A stretch of 64,000 bases of DNA from Deltaproteobacteria bacterium (GCA_021824175.1 JAKALP010000009.1:1-64000); one strand, 5' to 3'. Counted from the first letter of the stretch, positions 1 through 9,578 are shown. The notes: generated by a model from the letters alone, not told the origin. Program-made: numbers and translations.

Positions 1-89
1 GTAACTGATTATTCCTAATTGCGTACGAAGATTTTTTAGAAGTACATTTTTTGCTAAAATTACAAGTTGGAACGGTAGTATAATTATAA

Positions 90-331
90 CTAATTGAAAT
101 TAAACAATGGTTAACCGGACAGCAGTGGCTCGGTACACTGCTCTGGATCGTTGGTTTTTGCTTCGAAGTCGTGGGAGATGCTCAATTGGCCGCCTTCAAG
201 GCCGATCCCCAAAACAGGGGCAGAGTGATGGACCGCGGTTTGTGGGCCTATACCCGGCACCCCAACTACTTTGGCGAAGCATTAATGTGGTGGGCAATAT
301 TTGTGATTGCCCTGGCTGGACTGATCTATGA
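90..331 (+). pseudogene. DUF1295 family protein, internal fragment
   Basis: Read from base 108, this frame gives a hydrophobic stretch ([17 protein letters not shown]) followed by the conserved core of DUF1295 membrane proteins (steroid 5-alpha-reductase-like): residues resembling [20 protein letters not shown] and [12 protein letters not shown]. The frame opens after a TAA at 87-89 with no plausible start or ribosome site. It loses similarity at about 325, where the sequence becomes the 3' end of the opposite-strand cfa gene. Intact family members are about 250 residues; only about 75 remain. DUF1295 genes often accompany cfa, DUF1365 and FAD oxidoreductase genes, so this is probably a relic of the same cluster moved onto the other strand. 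Confidence 0.7.
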
Positions 332-1591
332 AGTAAACCGAAATCCCGGTTTGGCCAAAAGCATTTGCACATTGCCGATATGCCGTTCGGCAAAGCCGGC
401 TTCGCAGTAGCACAGGTAGTATTCCCACATGCGGATAAATGCTTCGGAAAAGCCCAGCCTGCGGACCTCGGCGATGTTTTGAAAGAAGCGTTTGCGCCAT
501 TCGGCCAGAGTGCGGACATAGTGGCGCGTGATATCTTCCATATGGCATAAGTTCATGTCGGTTTTGTCTGTTACCGCCCGAATCATTGCGGCCATGGATG
601 GGATACAACTGCCTGGAAAGATGTAGCGCTTGATAAAATCCACGGATCGGCGATGTTGATCATACGCCTGGTCCTTGATGGTAATGGCTTGAAGCAGCAT
701 TAAGCCGCCGTCGCGCAGAAGATCTCCGCATTTTTTAAAAAAAGCGCCAAGATAGTGGTGGCCGACCGCCTCAATCATTTCGATGGAGACCAGCTTGTCG
801 TAACTTCCCTCCAAATGGCGGTAATCTTTTTTCAGCAGCGTGATCCGATCTTTTAGACCCGCTTCCTCAATACGCTGGCGTGCCATGGCGTATTGATGCC
901 CGGAAATGGTGGTGGTGGTCACAAGGCATCCATAGTTGCGCGCCGCATGCAGCGCAAAACCGCCCCAGCCCGTGCCGATCTCCAACACATGATCCGTCGA
1001 CGAAAGATTCAATTTTTTACAGATCCGATCGTACTTGGCGATGGAAGCCGCTTTGAGGGTGCTCTCCGGATGTTCGAATATGCCGGCGGAGTAGGTCATG
1101 GTTTCATCCAGGAACAGCTGGTAGAACTCATTGCCCAGATCGTAGTGGGCCACGATGTTTTCCCGACTGCCGCTGGGAGTGTTGCGTCTCAGAAAATGGT
1201 AGAATTTGTAGAGCGGCTCGGTCAGCCGCATCCAGCCGCGGTCCAGGTCTTTGAATAGGTGTTGGTTCAAAATGATGATGCGAATCAGGTCGGTCAACCG
1301 GTCCGTGGACCAAAGGCCTGCCATGAATGCTTCGGAGGTGCCAATGCTGCCGGCGAAAACGGTCCGGGTATACGTGTGCGGGTGGTGAACATGAAGGACA
1401 GCCGTCAAGGCCGATGGGCCTGACGAGGCTCCGAAGGTATGCCGGTTGGCCTGCTCATCGATGAGCGTGATCTGACCGACTTTGATTTGCTTTAACAGTT
1501 TAAAAACAATACGCCGTGACAGTTGGTCGATGGATCGTTTTTTAAGCCTTTCCGCCTCAGTCGAAGTGAACGGCATGATGGTGTCATTCAT
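326..1591 (-). CDS. cfa: cyclopropane-fatty-acyl-phospholipid synthase
   Basis: SAM-dependent enzyme that methylenates the double bond of unsaturated phospholipid acyl chains at the membrane surface. The 421-residue product has an N-terminal lipid-binding region and a methyltransferase fold with glycine motif [16 protein letters not shown], the family signature around [16 protein letters not shown], and the C-terminal [11 protein letters not shown] typical of Cfa. I chose the ATG at 1591 because GGGGAG lies six bases upstream; an ATG eight codons earlier lacks a site. It is last in a minus-strand cluster after the FAD oxidoreductase and DUF1365 genes, 82 bases downstream of the latter. The reading frame looks intact, although the first gene of the cluster is broken. 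Confidence 0.93.
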   Translation of the reverse strand: MNDTIMPFTSTEAERLKKRSIDQLSRRIVFKLLKQIKVGQITLIDEQANRHTFGASSGPSALTAVLHVHHPHTYTRTVFAGSIGTSEAFMAGLWSTDRLTDLIRIIILNQHLFKDLDRGWMRLTEPLYKFYHFLRRNTPSGSRENIVAHYDLGNEFYQLFLDETMTYSAGIFEHPESTLKAASIAKYDRICKKLNLSSTDHVLEIGTGWGGFALHAARNYGCLVTTTTISGHQYAMARQRIEEAGLKDRITLLKKDYRHLEGSYDKLVSIEMIEAVGHHYLGAFFKKCGDLLRDGGLMLLQAITIKDQAYDQHRRSVDFIKRYIFPGSCIPSMAAMIRAVTDKTDMNLCHMEDITRHYVRTLAEWRKRFFQNIAEVRRLGFSEAFIRMWEYYLCYCEAGFAERHIGNVQMLLAKPGFRFTS

Positions 1592-1673
1592 CGGCTGCTC
1601 CCCTGATCGATTCAAATTTTTGCCTTTGAGAAATCACTGCCAATATAATATCGGCCATGGATAACGCAACGGT

Positions 1674-2432
1674 TCAGGCCTTTTTCTTCGGATGCGAATA
1701 AAAAGGCGTCTTTTTAATGGCCAATTTCAGTGCCTGGAAGTAGATCATGGCAATAACTTTAACCGTCATCGGCGGATAAGAGAAAAGCATTCGAGTCAGA
1801 TTGCCATGGGTAATGGGCCGCTTGCGCAGTTGAAGGCTGGCGTCGAAGAGTAGGGTGTCCTGTTGGTAGTCAATCATGTGGACCCGAATTTCATCACCGG
1901 GCACCTTAAAGCGCCAATCATAACGAATGTCCATATCGATAAAGGGGGAGACATGAAATGCTTTGCCGAAGCGATGCCGCCGCCACTCCTTTAAGGGGTG
2001 TTCGTTGCGGGCCGCCGGCAGAACATAGCAAAACACTTCACCCCAGGGGGTATTGTGAATTTCCACGATGATGGTTTCCAGGTTGCGGTCTGTCTTGTCA
2101 AAGCAGTAGTAGAAGGTGGCCGGATTGAAACAGTGCCCGAAATAGCGCGGATGGGTCAGCATCCGGATGGGGCCTTGCGGGCTTTGTCCGGTGTGCTGCC
2201 GGACCAGTTCACGCACGGCCGTGTCCATGGGTTGGCGCGGATCACCGAAATGATCCGCGCGGCGGAAATAGGCGAGGTTGGGCTTTTCGAAGGACCACGG
2301 GGGATGGCCATCAAATAGGGTCGGCAGCTCCGCCAGGTCAAGATACATGAAAAACAGCCGGTATTGAAAATGGTTGGCGCGCGGGCGGTACCGGCGATGA
2401 CGGATAGTGCCCTCGTAAATTGAACTGTTCAT
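1674..2432 (-). CDS. DUF1365 domain-containing protein
   Basis: A 252-residue protein of the DUF1365 family, which is regularly encoded between an FAD-dependent amine-oxidase-like protein and Cfa. The family opening (YEGTIRHRRYRPRANHFQYRLFFMYLDL) is recognisable, as are the central LTHPRYFGHCFNPATFYYCF block and the C-terminal segment PPMTVKVIAMIYFQALKL. The role is taken from context and the family: membrane fatty-acid modification together with Cfa. The biochemical activity is not established from sequence. The ATG overlaps the stop of the upstream oxidoreductase by four bases (ATGA), so translation was probably coupled before the upstream frame was broken. Confidence 0.88.
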   Translation of the reverse strand: MNSSIYEGTIRHRRYRPRANHFQYRLFFMYLDLAELPTLFDGHPPWSFEKPNLAYFRRADHFGDPRQPMDTAVRELVRQHTGQSPQGPIRMLTHPRYFGHCFNPATFYYCFDKTDRNLETIIVEIHNTPWGEVFCYVLPAARNEHPLKEWRRHRFGKAFHVSPFIDMDIRYDWRFKVPGDEIRVHMIDYQQDTLLFDASLQLRKRPITHGNLTRMLFSYPPMTVKVIAMIYFQALKLAIKKTPFYSHPKKKA

Positions 2433-3673
2433 AGGTTTTTACCGAAATGCTTGCAAACGGCCAGGGCGCTGTTGACCCCGTCCTCATGAAAGCCGTAGCC
2501 CCAATAGGCCCCGCAAAAGTAAGTGCGGTTTTGGCCGTTGAGTTGATCTTGGCGTTGTCGAGCCGTCAGACTCCTTGGATCATAGACAGGATGGTGGTAA
2601 ACGGCCTGGAAAATTACTTTAGCGGGATCAAGCGTCTCCTGCATGTTCAGGGATACGCAAAATTCCTCCTTGGCCTTTATGCTTTGGAGCATGCTCATAT
2701 CATAGGTGACCGCGACGCGGCTTTTGGGCGTTGCCGGGATGTAGTAGTTCCAACTGGCCCAGGCCGCCTTTCTGGGCGGCAAGACCGAAGTGTCGGTGTG
2801 CAGGACCGTCAAGTTCTCCTGGTATGGGATGGCCCCCAGGATCTCTCTTTCCAGTCCCGGTGGATCGGCCAGCATGCGCAACGCCTGATCGCTGTGGGTG
2901 GCGATGACCACCTGGTCAAAACGCTCTTTTTCGCCCGAGGCGGTGACGATCTCCACCCGGTCAATGGATCGATGAATGGCTTTGATCGGTGTGTTGAGCC
3001 GGATGCGGTCACGGAAACGCCTTGTCAGGGGCGGGATATATTGACGCGATCCGCCCTGGATGACCAGCCATTGGGGTTGATCCCGCAGGTTCAGAAACCC
3101 GTGATTTTGGAAAAACCCCACCAAATATCTGGCTGGAAAATCCCGGAATTGGACCGGGTCCGCCGACCAGATGGCCGCGCCCATGGGGATGATGAATTTT
3201 TCAATAAAATAGCTGCTGTACCCCTTGTTATCCAAATAAGCCTGCAACGAGGTGCGGTAGTCGTCGCCGCGAATCAGCTCCAACGCTTCCCGCCTGAACC
3301 GGAGAGCGTCGCGCAGCATGCGGTAGAACCTGGGATTGAATAGATTCTTGCGCTGGGCAAAGAGAGCGTTCAGCGTGCTGGGTCGGTAATAGAGCCCCGT
3401 TTGCCGGCAATACACGCTGAAGCTCATATCCGAATCTTGCCAGGCAACGCCGAGGATTTTCATGAGCCTGATGAAATTGGGATAGGTCTTTTGATTGAAA
3501 ACGATAAAACCGGTATCCACCGCATATTAACGGCCGTTGGTGGATACATCCACGGTGTGGGTGTGGCCGCCGATTTAATCGTTGGCCTCGAAGACGGTCA
3601 CATCATGGTCGTCACTGAGCAAATGGGCGGTGACCAACCCCGATATCCCCGCGCCGATGACCGCGATCTTCAT
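2429..3673 (-). pseudogene. FAD-dependent amine-oxidase-like protein with two in-frame stops
   Basis: Translation from the ATG at 3673, which has AAAGGAG upstream, gives the Rossmann FAD motif [19 protein letters not shown] and then FEAND, TAA, IGGHTHTVDV, STNGR, TAA, YAVDTGFIVFN and a further 360 or so normal residues. The two ochre codons are at 3577-3575 (codon 33) and 3529-3527 (codon 49), both inside a well-conserved part of the family and with no frame change. The remaining open part begins at a GTG at 3520 and lacks the dinucleotide-binding loop, so it could not bind FAD. The family acts with DUF1365 and Cfa on membrane fatty acids. Either a real decaying gene or two sequencing errors. 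Confidence 0.8.
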
Positions 3674-3995
3674 CTGATATGGCTCCTTTGTGAGTATTAA
3701 AAGACCGGAACTTGCAAAGCAGGAGAAATATGGGAACTTGCCTTTTTATTGAATGAAAATATGCCAAAGATACGGTTGGGTGTCAATGTACGCGCCCATG
3801 CCCATAAGGAGGAGATCGATGCGGGGGTAATGACATCAATGCCGTGGTCTGGTATGGTGAAAACAGCCGGAGTCGTAGGGTTTTGTGGCTTGATGAATGT
3901 CGAACATCGAACACCCAACATCTTTGAAATTGAGGCGCTTGCTCAAGCGCGGAACCATATAACCAAATAACCGCGTAACTTTCATAGGAGAATCC
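3674..3995. other. intergenic region with a degenerate intergenic repeat
   Basis: No supportable gene. Bases 3893-3925 (gaatgtcgaacatcgaacac and following) match a low-complexity motif that I recognise as frequent between genes in Desulfobacterota; translations across it are not coding-like. The ribosome site of the next plus-strand gene (AGGAG) is at 3987-3991. Confidence 0.4.
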
Positions 3996-4310
3996 ATGAA
4001 ATGCCCGCAGTGCAACCATGAGGTCAAACTCACCTGGAAGAAATACTGGTCCGCCCCTTTGGGAAAGCACGCCTGCCCGGAGTGCAAGACCGCTTTCCGT
4101 CTGAAGAACTCCTTTCTTTACTACGCCGCCATTATCTCAGCGGCCTTTCTGCTGGGACTGCTTTTCCCTCTGCTGCGCGCCCGTTTCGGAATCGATTTCA
4201 TGCAAGGACTACTCATCTACTTGGCTTGCTGCCTGGTGATCATTGTGCCCCTGGACCGCTGGATCGACGACAAATGGCGCGGGACCATCAAGGCGAAAAG
4301 CAAGGGATAG
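3996..4310 (+). CDS. zinc-ribbon membrane protein, unknown function
   Basis: A 104-residue protein with an N-terminal zinc-ribbon-like pair of CxxC motifs (CPQC at residues 3-6 and CPEC near 29-32) followed by two hydrophobic helices (about 42-60 and 69-84) and a short basic tail. AGGAG lies just upstream of the ATG. Small zinc-ribbon/two-helix proteins of this type are common and mostly uncharacterised. It stands alone on the plus strand and converges with the MscS gene. I assign no function. Confidence 0.75.
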   Translation: MKCPQCNHEVKLTWKKYWSAPLGKHACPECKTAFRLKNSFLYYAAIISAAFLLGLLFPLLRARFGIDFMQGLLIYLACCLVIIVPLDRWIDDKWRGTIKAKSKG

Positions 4311-4346
4311 TCGACATCAGATCTTCTCTGTCGTTATCTGTAGATG

Positions 4347-6413
4347 CTATTTGGCCTCCGTGGCCACACTGCTGCGAATATGAATATCTCTTTGTGGAAA
4401 CGGGATTTCAATGCCGGCCTTGGCCAGGTTTTCGAAGATGGAGAAGTAAAGATTGCTGCGCACGAGGCGCAGCGGCGTGGTGCGCACATTGATCCAGACC
4501 AGTACTTGGAAATTGATGGAACTGTCGCCGAATTCTATAAAACGCACCGCGGCCGGGCGCTCCTTGGAGACCGACGGTTCAGTGCGCGCCACCTCCAACA
4601 GAATCTGTTCTACTTGGCGCGGATTGGCGTTGTAACTCACCCCCACCGGCACCTCGACGCAGATCAAGGGCGACCCCAACGAGTAGTTGATCAAAGTGCC
4701 GCTGATAAATTCATTATTGGGAATAATGTATTCAATCTCATCGCGGGTGCGCACCATGGTGGCCCGCAGGTGGATATCGGTCACCATACCCATGGTGCCG
4801 CCTACCTGAATCCAATCGCCTTTGCGTAGCTTGCCACCAAAAATCAAGGTAAATCCGCTGATAATATTGGAAGCGAGATTCTGTAACCCCATGCCGACGC
4901 CGATACCCAAAGCGCCGCCGAAGACCAGCAGAAATCGCAGATCCAGACCGACGATATTTAGTGAAATCAAGATGCCCATGGCCAGCACCAGGTATTTAAG
5001 GAAAGTATTAAGGGCGTAGCCTAAGCCCGGTTCAATGCCCACGGCCGGATAGACTTTATAGTCCAGATAGGATTGGGAGAACCGCGAGAAGAAGACAAAG
5101 GCCACCAGGATCACGGCAGCCTTGATCAAGATCCAAAGCGTGACGGCTGCCTTGCCCAGCTCAAAGACGGGAAAGGACATGGCCTGCTCCAGCAGGCCCA
5201 ACAGGCCGAGAAGATTTAGTACGATGAGCACCGTGGCCAATGTGGTTCCGTAGATCAGCAGGTTTTTACAGGACCGGAAGACCAGTTGGGCCGCCTCATT
5301 CTCCCTGTCCGTGCGAGTATGCCAGCGCAGCAAGGCATTGAGCATTAGATGATAGGCCATCATGATGGCCAGATAGATGGCGCCCGACATCCAGATCTTG
5401 GCCAGTAGCGCTCTTCCCAAGGCCCGGTAGCCCAGGCTCCCCAAGACAGCTAAAATCAGGGAGAAGAGAATTAGCGGGAAATAGCAGCGCCGGAAGAGGT
5501 TCAGAAATTTCTGGTAGCTGCGGTGGGGCAGTTGCGGCAGCAAGGATAAGAGGGCATTCTTCTTCAAGGCCAGCAGAAATAGCGCCAGCGCAATTGACAG
5601 AGAGATGCAGAAGCGTAGCAAGGCCAGCACATCCTGACGAAGGTTAAAGGCTAGGGCGGTCCAAAACAGGCCGAAACCAAAGAGGGTGTAAATCGCTACC
5701 AGCCGCGCCAGGCGGAAGATGGATTTGCCATGTTCGTGGGCAGTCTTAAGCAGGCCGCCCGTGAGCATTTCGCGTAACAGACTGATGATCAGAGCACCGA
5801 TGGCCCAGAGTTTGAGCAAACGGCCTATGAGCGTGAACCACCCGGCGTCGTAACTAATCAAGGCATCGACCAACGCATAGGCCGCCAGCAGCACCCAGGG
5901 CAGCAATGCAGCCACGATGATATGTATGGTCGGAAGCAGATAAGGATATACTTTCTCGGGAATTCGGTTTTGCAGGGGGGCCACTCGGGCGCCGATCCGC
6001 GTCATTATCCTTTTTTGTCCCACCAGACTGTAAATCACGGCCGCAAAAAGCAGTAGGACCAGAAGCGATCCCACCACTCCCAATAAGTGGCTTTGTTCAA
6101 CGATTTTTTGGGACAACTCAGGAATCCGGGGCGGCAAACTCAGAGCCGTTTCATAAAGGTATTCGACCGTGCCCCAGTCAAAACCCAACTTCTTGCGCTG
6201 AAAAAGAGGTGAGGCCTGTTTTTGGATCTGCTTCTTCACCTGCCCGGCTTGACGCGACATGGCTTGGCCCATGTCGTCGGAAATGGTGAATTCTTCTTTA
6301 TCTCCAGATTTACTACCTGGTTGGGCCGCAGCCCACGCCGGAAGTGCGGTTGCGGTGAAGATAAGCATGACAGCCACAAAGGTTATGTTGCGCGCAAGAA
6401 GTAATACTTTCAT
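4347..6413 (-). CDS. large MscS-family mechanosensitive channel
   Basis: 688 residues: signal peptide (about 1-28), a periplasmic or soluble linker, roughly ten transmembrane helices, and a C-terminal MscS core. The core shows the pore-lining TM3 rich in Gly and Ala (LLVFGGALGIGVGMGLQNLASNIISG, about 500-525), then the beta domain (GDWIQVGGTMGMVTDIHLRATMVRT, IIPNNEFISGTLINYS) and the alpha/beta domain. The extra helices make it a MscK/YnaI-like large member rather than minimal MscS. It releases small solutes on hypo-osmotic shock. Its ATG overlaps the stop of the metallo-hydrolase gene by four bases (ATGA), indicating coupled translation. Confidence 0.9.
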   Translation of the reverse strand: MKVLLLARNITFVAVMLIFTATALPAWAAAQPGSKSGDKEEFTISDDMGQAMSRQAGQVKKQIQKQASPLFQRKKLGFDWGTVEYLYETALSLPPRIPELSQKIVEQSHLLGVVGSLLVLLLFAAVIYSLVGQKRIMTRIGARVAPLQNRIPEKVYPYLLPTIHIIVAALLPWVLLAAYALVDALISYDAGWFTLIGRLLKLWAIGALIISLLREMLTGGLLKTAHEHGKSIFRLARLVAIYTLFGFGLFWTALAFNLRQDVLALLRFCISLSIALALFLLALKKNALLSLLPQLPHRSYQKFLNLFRRCYFPLILFSLILAVLGSLGYRALGRALLAKIWMSGAIYLAIMMAYHLMLNALLRWHTRTDRENEAAQLVFRSCKNLLIYGTTLATVLIVLNLLGLLGLLEQAMSFPVFELGKAAVTLWILIKAAVILVAFVFFSRFSQSYLDYKVYPAVGIEPGLGYALNTFLKYLVLAMGILISLNIVGLDLRFLLVFGGALGIGVGMGLQNLASNIISGFTLIFGGKLRKGDWIQVGGTMGMVTDIHLRATMVRTRDEIEYIIPNNEFISGTLINYSLGSPLICVEVPVGVSYNANPRQVEQILLEVARTEPSVSKERPAAVRFIEFGDSSINFQVLVWINVRTTPLRLVRSNLYFSIFENLAKAGIEIPFPQRDIHIRSSVATEAK

Positions 6414-7021
6414 GAGGCACCACGAAGAATGTCTTGGGGTTTAAATGCCGGCCCATGGCCGGGGTAAATCACGATGTCGGGCTGGGTCTGAATTCGCGGC
6501 AGAAGGATTCGGAAGTAGGTGTCGCGGGTCTGACTGTTTTCGAAATTCATGCCGCCGAAATGGTGGGAGGCCGCATTGACGGTCATCAGATCGCCGCAAA
6601 ACAGGGTCTCCTGGCTCCAGAGGGAAATACTGCCGTCGGTATGCCCTGGCGTTTCAATAATTGTCAACTTCGCATTCCCGAACACCAACACCTCCCCATC
6701 AGCGACAAACCGGCAGGAGTATTCGCCGTCCGGGATGAATTTGGCTTTGGTCATGGATTGCAGCCGGCGATGCTCCATCGCATGCAACAGGACCGGAGCG
6801 CCGTAGCGTTGATGGGCTTCGGCATTGCCATGGCAGTGGTCGGGGTGGGCATGGGTATTAATGATGTATTGTACTTCGATTTGATGATCCTGAATGGCCA
6901 TAAAAACCGCCGAGCAATCCTTGCCTGGATCAATCAACACCCCGGCACGGGTCGCGCCGCAAACAGCGAGGTAGGTATTGACCTGCATGATCGGGTCGGT
7001 GATGTGTCGATGGATAATCAT
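6410..7021 (-). CDS. MBL-fold metallo-hydrolase
   Basis: A 203-residue glyoxalase-II-like hydrolase. The metal-binding motif THAHPDHCHGN (HxHxDH) is near residues 73-83, with further ligands in ETPGHTDGS, LFCGD and YPGHGP. I chose the ATG at 7021 (MIIHRHITDPIMQVNTYL), which matches the family start; an upstream ATG at 7072 would place the acsE terminator inside the coding region. It lies directly downstream of that terminator and overlaps the MscS gene. Substrate unknown; the family hydrolyses thioesters such as lactoylglutathione and related compounds. Confidence 0.88.
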   Translation of the reverse strand: MIIHRHITDPIMQVNTYLAVCGATRAGVLIDPGKDCSAVFMAIQDHQIEVQYIINTHAHPDHCHGNAEAHQRYGAPVLLHAMEHRRLQSMTKAKFIPDGEYSCRFVADGEVLVFGNAKLTIIETPGHTDGSISLWSQETLFCGDLMTVNAASHHFGGMNFENSQTRDTYFRILLPRIQTQPDIVIYPGHGPAFKPQDILRGAS

Positions 7022-7026
7022 AAAGT

Positions 7027-7058
7027 AAAAGCCCCTCGCGGCCAATGCCGCAAGGGGC
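7027..7058 (-). terminator. intrinsic terminator after acsE
   Basis: Read on the minus strand, a GC-rich hairpin with 12-base arms (GCCGCAAGGGGC and GCCCCTCGCGGC in plus-strand order reversed, one mismatch) and a four-base loop is followed by TTTT. It lies between acsE and the metallo-hydrolase start and separates the acs operon from the next genes. Confidence 0.8.
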
Positions 7059-7088
7059 TCGAATGAAAGCAAAATTGGCCGCGCTTGA

Positions 7089-7985
7089 TTAGACTTCCAG
7101 CCAAGAGTCGGAGTACAGGGTTTTGCCCAAAATGACGTTGACGGTCTTGGCGTAATCCTGCATCTCCTTGGAGAGGCTGGCGATATTCGGTGTGTTGCCG
7201 TCCATCATACCGTAGATCAGGTCCACGATATCCTGGCGTTTGCCCTTGGCGATGGCGGTGAGTTGGTCATCCTTGGGATCGGAAATGACCGACCTCATGC
7301 CGCACTTTTGCAGCATCACCATGTAGGTCTGGTTCAGGATGGGGCGCAGGTGATCCGGGGGACCATTGGAGATGTTGGACAGGCCACAGGTGCTCTGGGC
7401 GCCGGGGCACATATCCGGAATCATCTTCTGGAACTCCATCAGGCTGATGGCCTGGGGCTGCTGGATGTTCACGGGCGTGACGATGCCGTCGATCCAGATC
7501 TTCTCGTTGGCAATGCCGGCTTCGTTGGCAAAGTAAACCAGTTCGACGCACAGGGCCGCGCGCTCGTTTTCATCGCGGGGAAGTCCTTCGGGGCCCCACA
7601 TCAGAGCGATGAAGTCAGCGTTGGTCGAAGCGGCCAGGGGCACCATGCGCTCGTAGCGTTCCGGACGGCACATGATGGAGTTGATGATGTGCGGCGTGCC
7701 GCTGGGGACCTGCTTGATCACCTTCAGGGCTGCTTCAATGGCATCGATGTTGGAGGTGTCCAGGGCCAGGGGAACATCGGGAACCACTTCCTGTACGACC
7801 TGAACCACCCAGGGCATCAGCTCGACACCGTCTTTTTTGGCCGGTCCGAGGTTGATATCGATGTAATCCATGCCCTTGCTCTTCTGGAACAGGGCCTCTT
7901 CCTGGATCGGCTTGGGATCGCGCTCTTTAAAGGCGCGGCCGATCTTCTTTGAGATGACGTTTAAACTTTCACCAATCAGTAACAT
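7089..7985 (-). CDS. acsE: methyltetrahydrofolate:corrinoid/iron-sulfur protein methyltransferase
   Basis: Transfers the methyl group between methyl-tetrahydrofolate and the cobalt of the corrinoid/iron-sulfur protein, linking the methyl branch to acetyl-CoA synthase. The 298-residue pterin-binding TIM barrel starts LLIGESLNVISKKIG and shows DYIDINLGPAKKDG, LDTSNIDAIEAAL, STCGLSNISNGPP and a C-terminal region typical of AcsE. Start chosen at 7985 because AGGGAGG precedes it closely; an upstream in-frame ATG at 8060 lacks this. It is last in the acs operon but separated from acsC by a strong terminator-like hairpin, so its expression may be lower or separately driven. Direction (acetyl-CoA formation or acetate oxidation) cannot be told from sequence. 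Confidence 0.95.
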   Translation of the reverse strand: MLLIGESLNVISKKIGRAFKERDPKPIQEEALFQKSKGMDYIDINLGPAKKDGVELMPWVVQVVQEVVPDVPLALDTSNIDAIEAALKVIKQVPSGTPHIINSIMCRPERYERMVPLAASTNADFIALMWGPEGLPRDENERAALCVELVYFANEAGIANEKIWIDGIVTPVNIQQPQAISLMEFQKMIPDMCPGAQSTCGLSNISNGPPDHLRPILNQTYMVMLQKCGMRSVISDPKDDQLTAIAKGKRQDIVDLIYGMMDGNTPNIASLSKEMQDYAKTVNVILGKTLYSDSWLEV

Positions 7986-8116
7986 TATTACCTCCCTTAA
8001 AATTATGCGTTCACGGATGTGTCGGATATTTATGCCGGCGCGCCGCTGTTTCATCCCCAAAGTTGTACCCGCTACCTACTAGAGTTTGGCGCCCGGTGCA
8101 AACTGTTTTGCCCATT

Positions 8117-8151
8117 AAAAACGGGGAGGACCGATCCTTGATCCTCCCCGT
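8117..8151 (-). terminator. terminator or attenuator between acsC and acsE
   Basis: On the minus strand ACGGGGAGGATCAAGG and CCTCCCCGT form a GC-rich stem followed by TTTTT. It sits directly after the acsC stop and 132 bases before the acsE start. It looks like a full intrinsic terminator inside the operon. Confidence 0.8.
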
Positions 8152-8156
8152 CTGTA

Positions 8157-9503
8157 TTACAGGAACCGCTCTCTGAGGAAGCCGGGAATGTGGGCGGCTT
8201 CCCGCGGACCCACGGTAATGGTCCAGCCGGGCAGCACTTCTTCAATATCACCCACGATGGCGGCCGCATAACCAGGGATAATCAATTGGGTGTGTTTGAC
8301 TTTATCCGCGATGCCGCTCTTCTTTACGAAGGCGCCGACATCATCGCCGGCGAACTTGCCGGCGGCCCAGGCCGTGAGCACGGACAGGCCTTCGGAGTCT
8401 TTGATCAGCAACCAGGAGGGCACGCGGCTGCTCTCAATTTCACCGGAGACGATGAAGTAGGTCAGAGCGAAGTTGGTGGTGACCAGCACCGGCGAATTCT
8501 CGTTAGGTGTGCCGATGGGGTAGATGCCTTCGGTGACCGTCATGGGCCGTTGCGGGTCAGTGAAGATGTTTAGACGTTCCAGCAGCAGCGGGAAGACGCT
8601 CTCGCCGGCAAAGTCGGACATGACTACGATGCCGCCGTACTTGGCGATGAACATGGCGCTCAGCATGGTCTCCACATCCAGATTGGAGGCCATTTCGCAC
8701 GGGAAGGCGATGGTTGGGTAGCCCACCGAACGGTTGCCGTTTTTCAGGGCCGCGCGGCGGATGGCGATCATATCGGTGTTGGACTGTTTGGGATCGCGGC
8801 TGCCTGGATCGAGCACTATGTCTTTGAGGCCCATGCCGGTCAGCTTGTCGCTGAGCTTGGCCAGGGCTTCCACGGACTCGGCCTTGATGGCCAGGGGCAG
8901 GTCATTATCCTTGGCCAGTTTGCCCATGTCGTCGGCGTTGGCGGCCGTGGCAGCATAGAGCAGGGGGCGTTTGAATCCGGCCGCGGCCACGCCGGCTTTC
9001 ATCACGTCCACCTTTTCGGTCATCAGGATCAGGTTGAATTCGGAAGTTTCGGCGATCTGCTTGGCCAGCTTGCCGAAGGTGTCAGCGTTGCCGTTGACAT
9101 CTTTCAAGGCCACCAGTTCGGGGCGCAGGTTCAAGCCCACGCGCTCGTACTGCAGGGCGTTCCATCCCTGGAGCTTTTTGGCCAGGGCATCGGCGGAAAT
9201 ATCCGATTTAACTTGGGCCGCCAGCAGGGTGGGATTGTAAAAGGTTTTCTCATGACGATACTGAACTGTTTCGCCGCCGGCCGTTGCTTTGCGTACGCCT
9301 TTACCGACCGCGACGGGTCGGATCGGGGGCGCCGAGGCTTCGGCCAATTGGGCGCGGGCCTCTTCGGAAACATAGGGGCAAGCGTCCAGTTCCGCCTTAC
9401 CGGATGCCAGGTTCATGGCAAAGGCCAGGCAGGTGGGCACCCCGCACTCCTTGCAGTTGGTTTTCGGAAGGAGTTTAAAAATCTGAATACCGGTTAATGC
9501 CAT
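8157..9503 (-). CDS. acsC: corrinoid/iron-sulfur protein large subunit
   Basis: Large (gamma) subunit of the CFeSP, which carries the methyl group on its corrinoid to the A-cluster of acetyl-CoA synthase. 448 residues: an N-terminal [4Fe-4S] domain with Cys17, Cys20, Cys25 and Cys42, a TIM-barrel middle, and a C-terminal cobalamin-binding domain (about 330-448, with SGEIESSRVPSWLL and QLIIPGYAAAIVG). AAGGAG precedes the ATG. It pairs with AcsD encoded at the head of the same operon. A GC-rich imperfect hairpin lies in the 75-base gap from acsB. Confidence 0.96.
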   Translation of the reverse strand: MALTGIQIFKLLPKTNCKECGVPTCLAFAMNLASGKAELDACPYVSEEARAQLAEASAPPIRPVAVGKGVRKATAGGETVQYRHEKTFYNPTLLAAQVKSDISADALAKKLQGWNALQYERVGLNLRPELVALKDVNGNADTFGKLAKQIAETSEFNLILMTEKVDVMKAGVAAAGFKRPLLYAATAANADDMGKLAKDNDLPLAIKAESVEALAKLSDKLTGMGLKDIVLDPGSRDPKQSNTDMIAIRRAALKNGNRSVGYPTIAFPCEMASNLDVETMLSAMFIAKYGGIVVMSDFAGESVFPLLLERLNIFTDPQRPMTVTEGIYPIGTPNENSPVLVTTNFALTYFIVSGEIESSRVPSWLLIKDSEGLSVLTAWAAGKFAGDDVGAFVKKSGIADKVKHTQLIIPGYAAAIVGDIEEVLPGWTITVGPREAAHIPGFLRERFL

Positions 9504-9578
9504 TGGTTTCTCCTTATCCTATTAAAGTGTCGAAGGGGAGGCGGTCATGTATCCCGCCCCCCATTAAGTTTATTGGTA

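Noticed and set aside
107-331. A 74-residue protein starting at 107
   Set aside because: The meaningful frame is the neighbouring one that encodes the DUF1295 fragment.
3527-3577. Recoding of the two stops as pyrrolysine or selenocysteine
   Set aside because: Both are TAA, not TAG or TGA, and no insertion element or matching conserved residue was seen.
3749-3970. A 73-residue plus-strand gene
   Set aside because: No ribosome site or family; it covers a common intergenic repeat.
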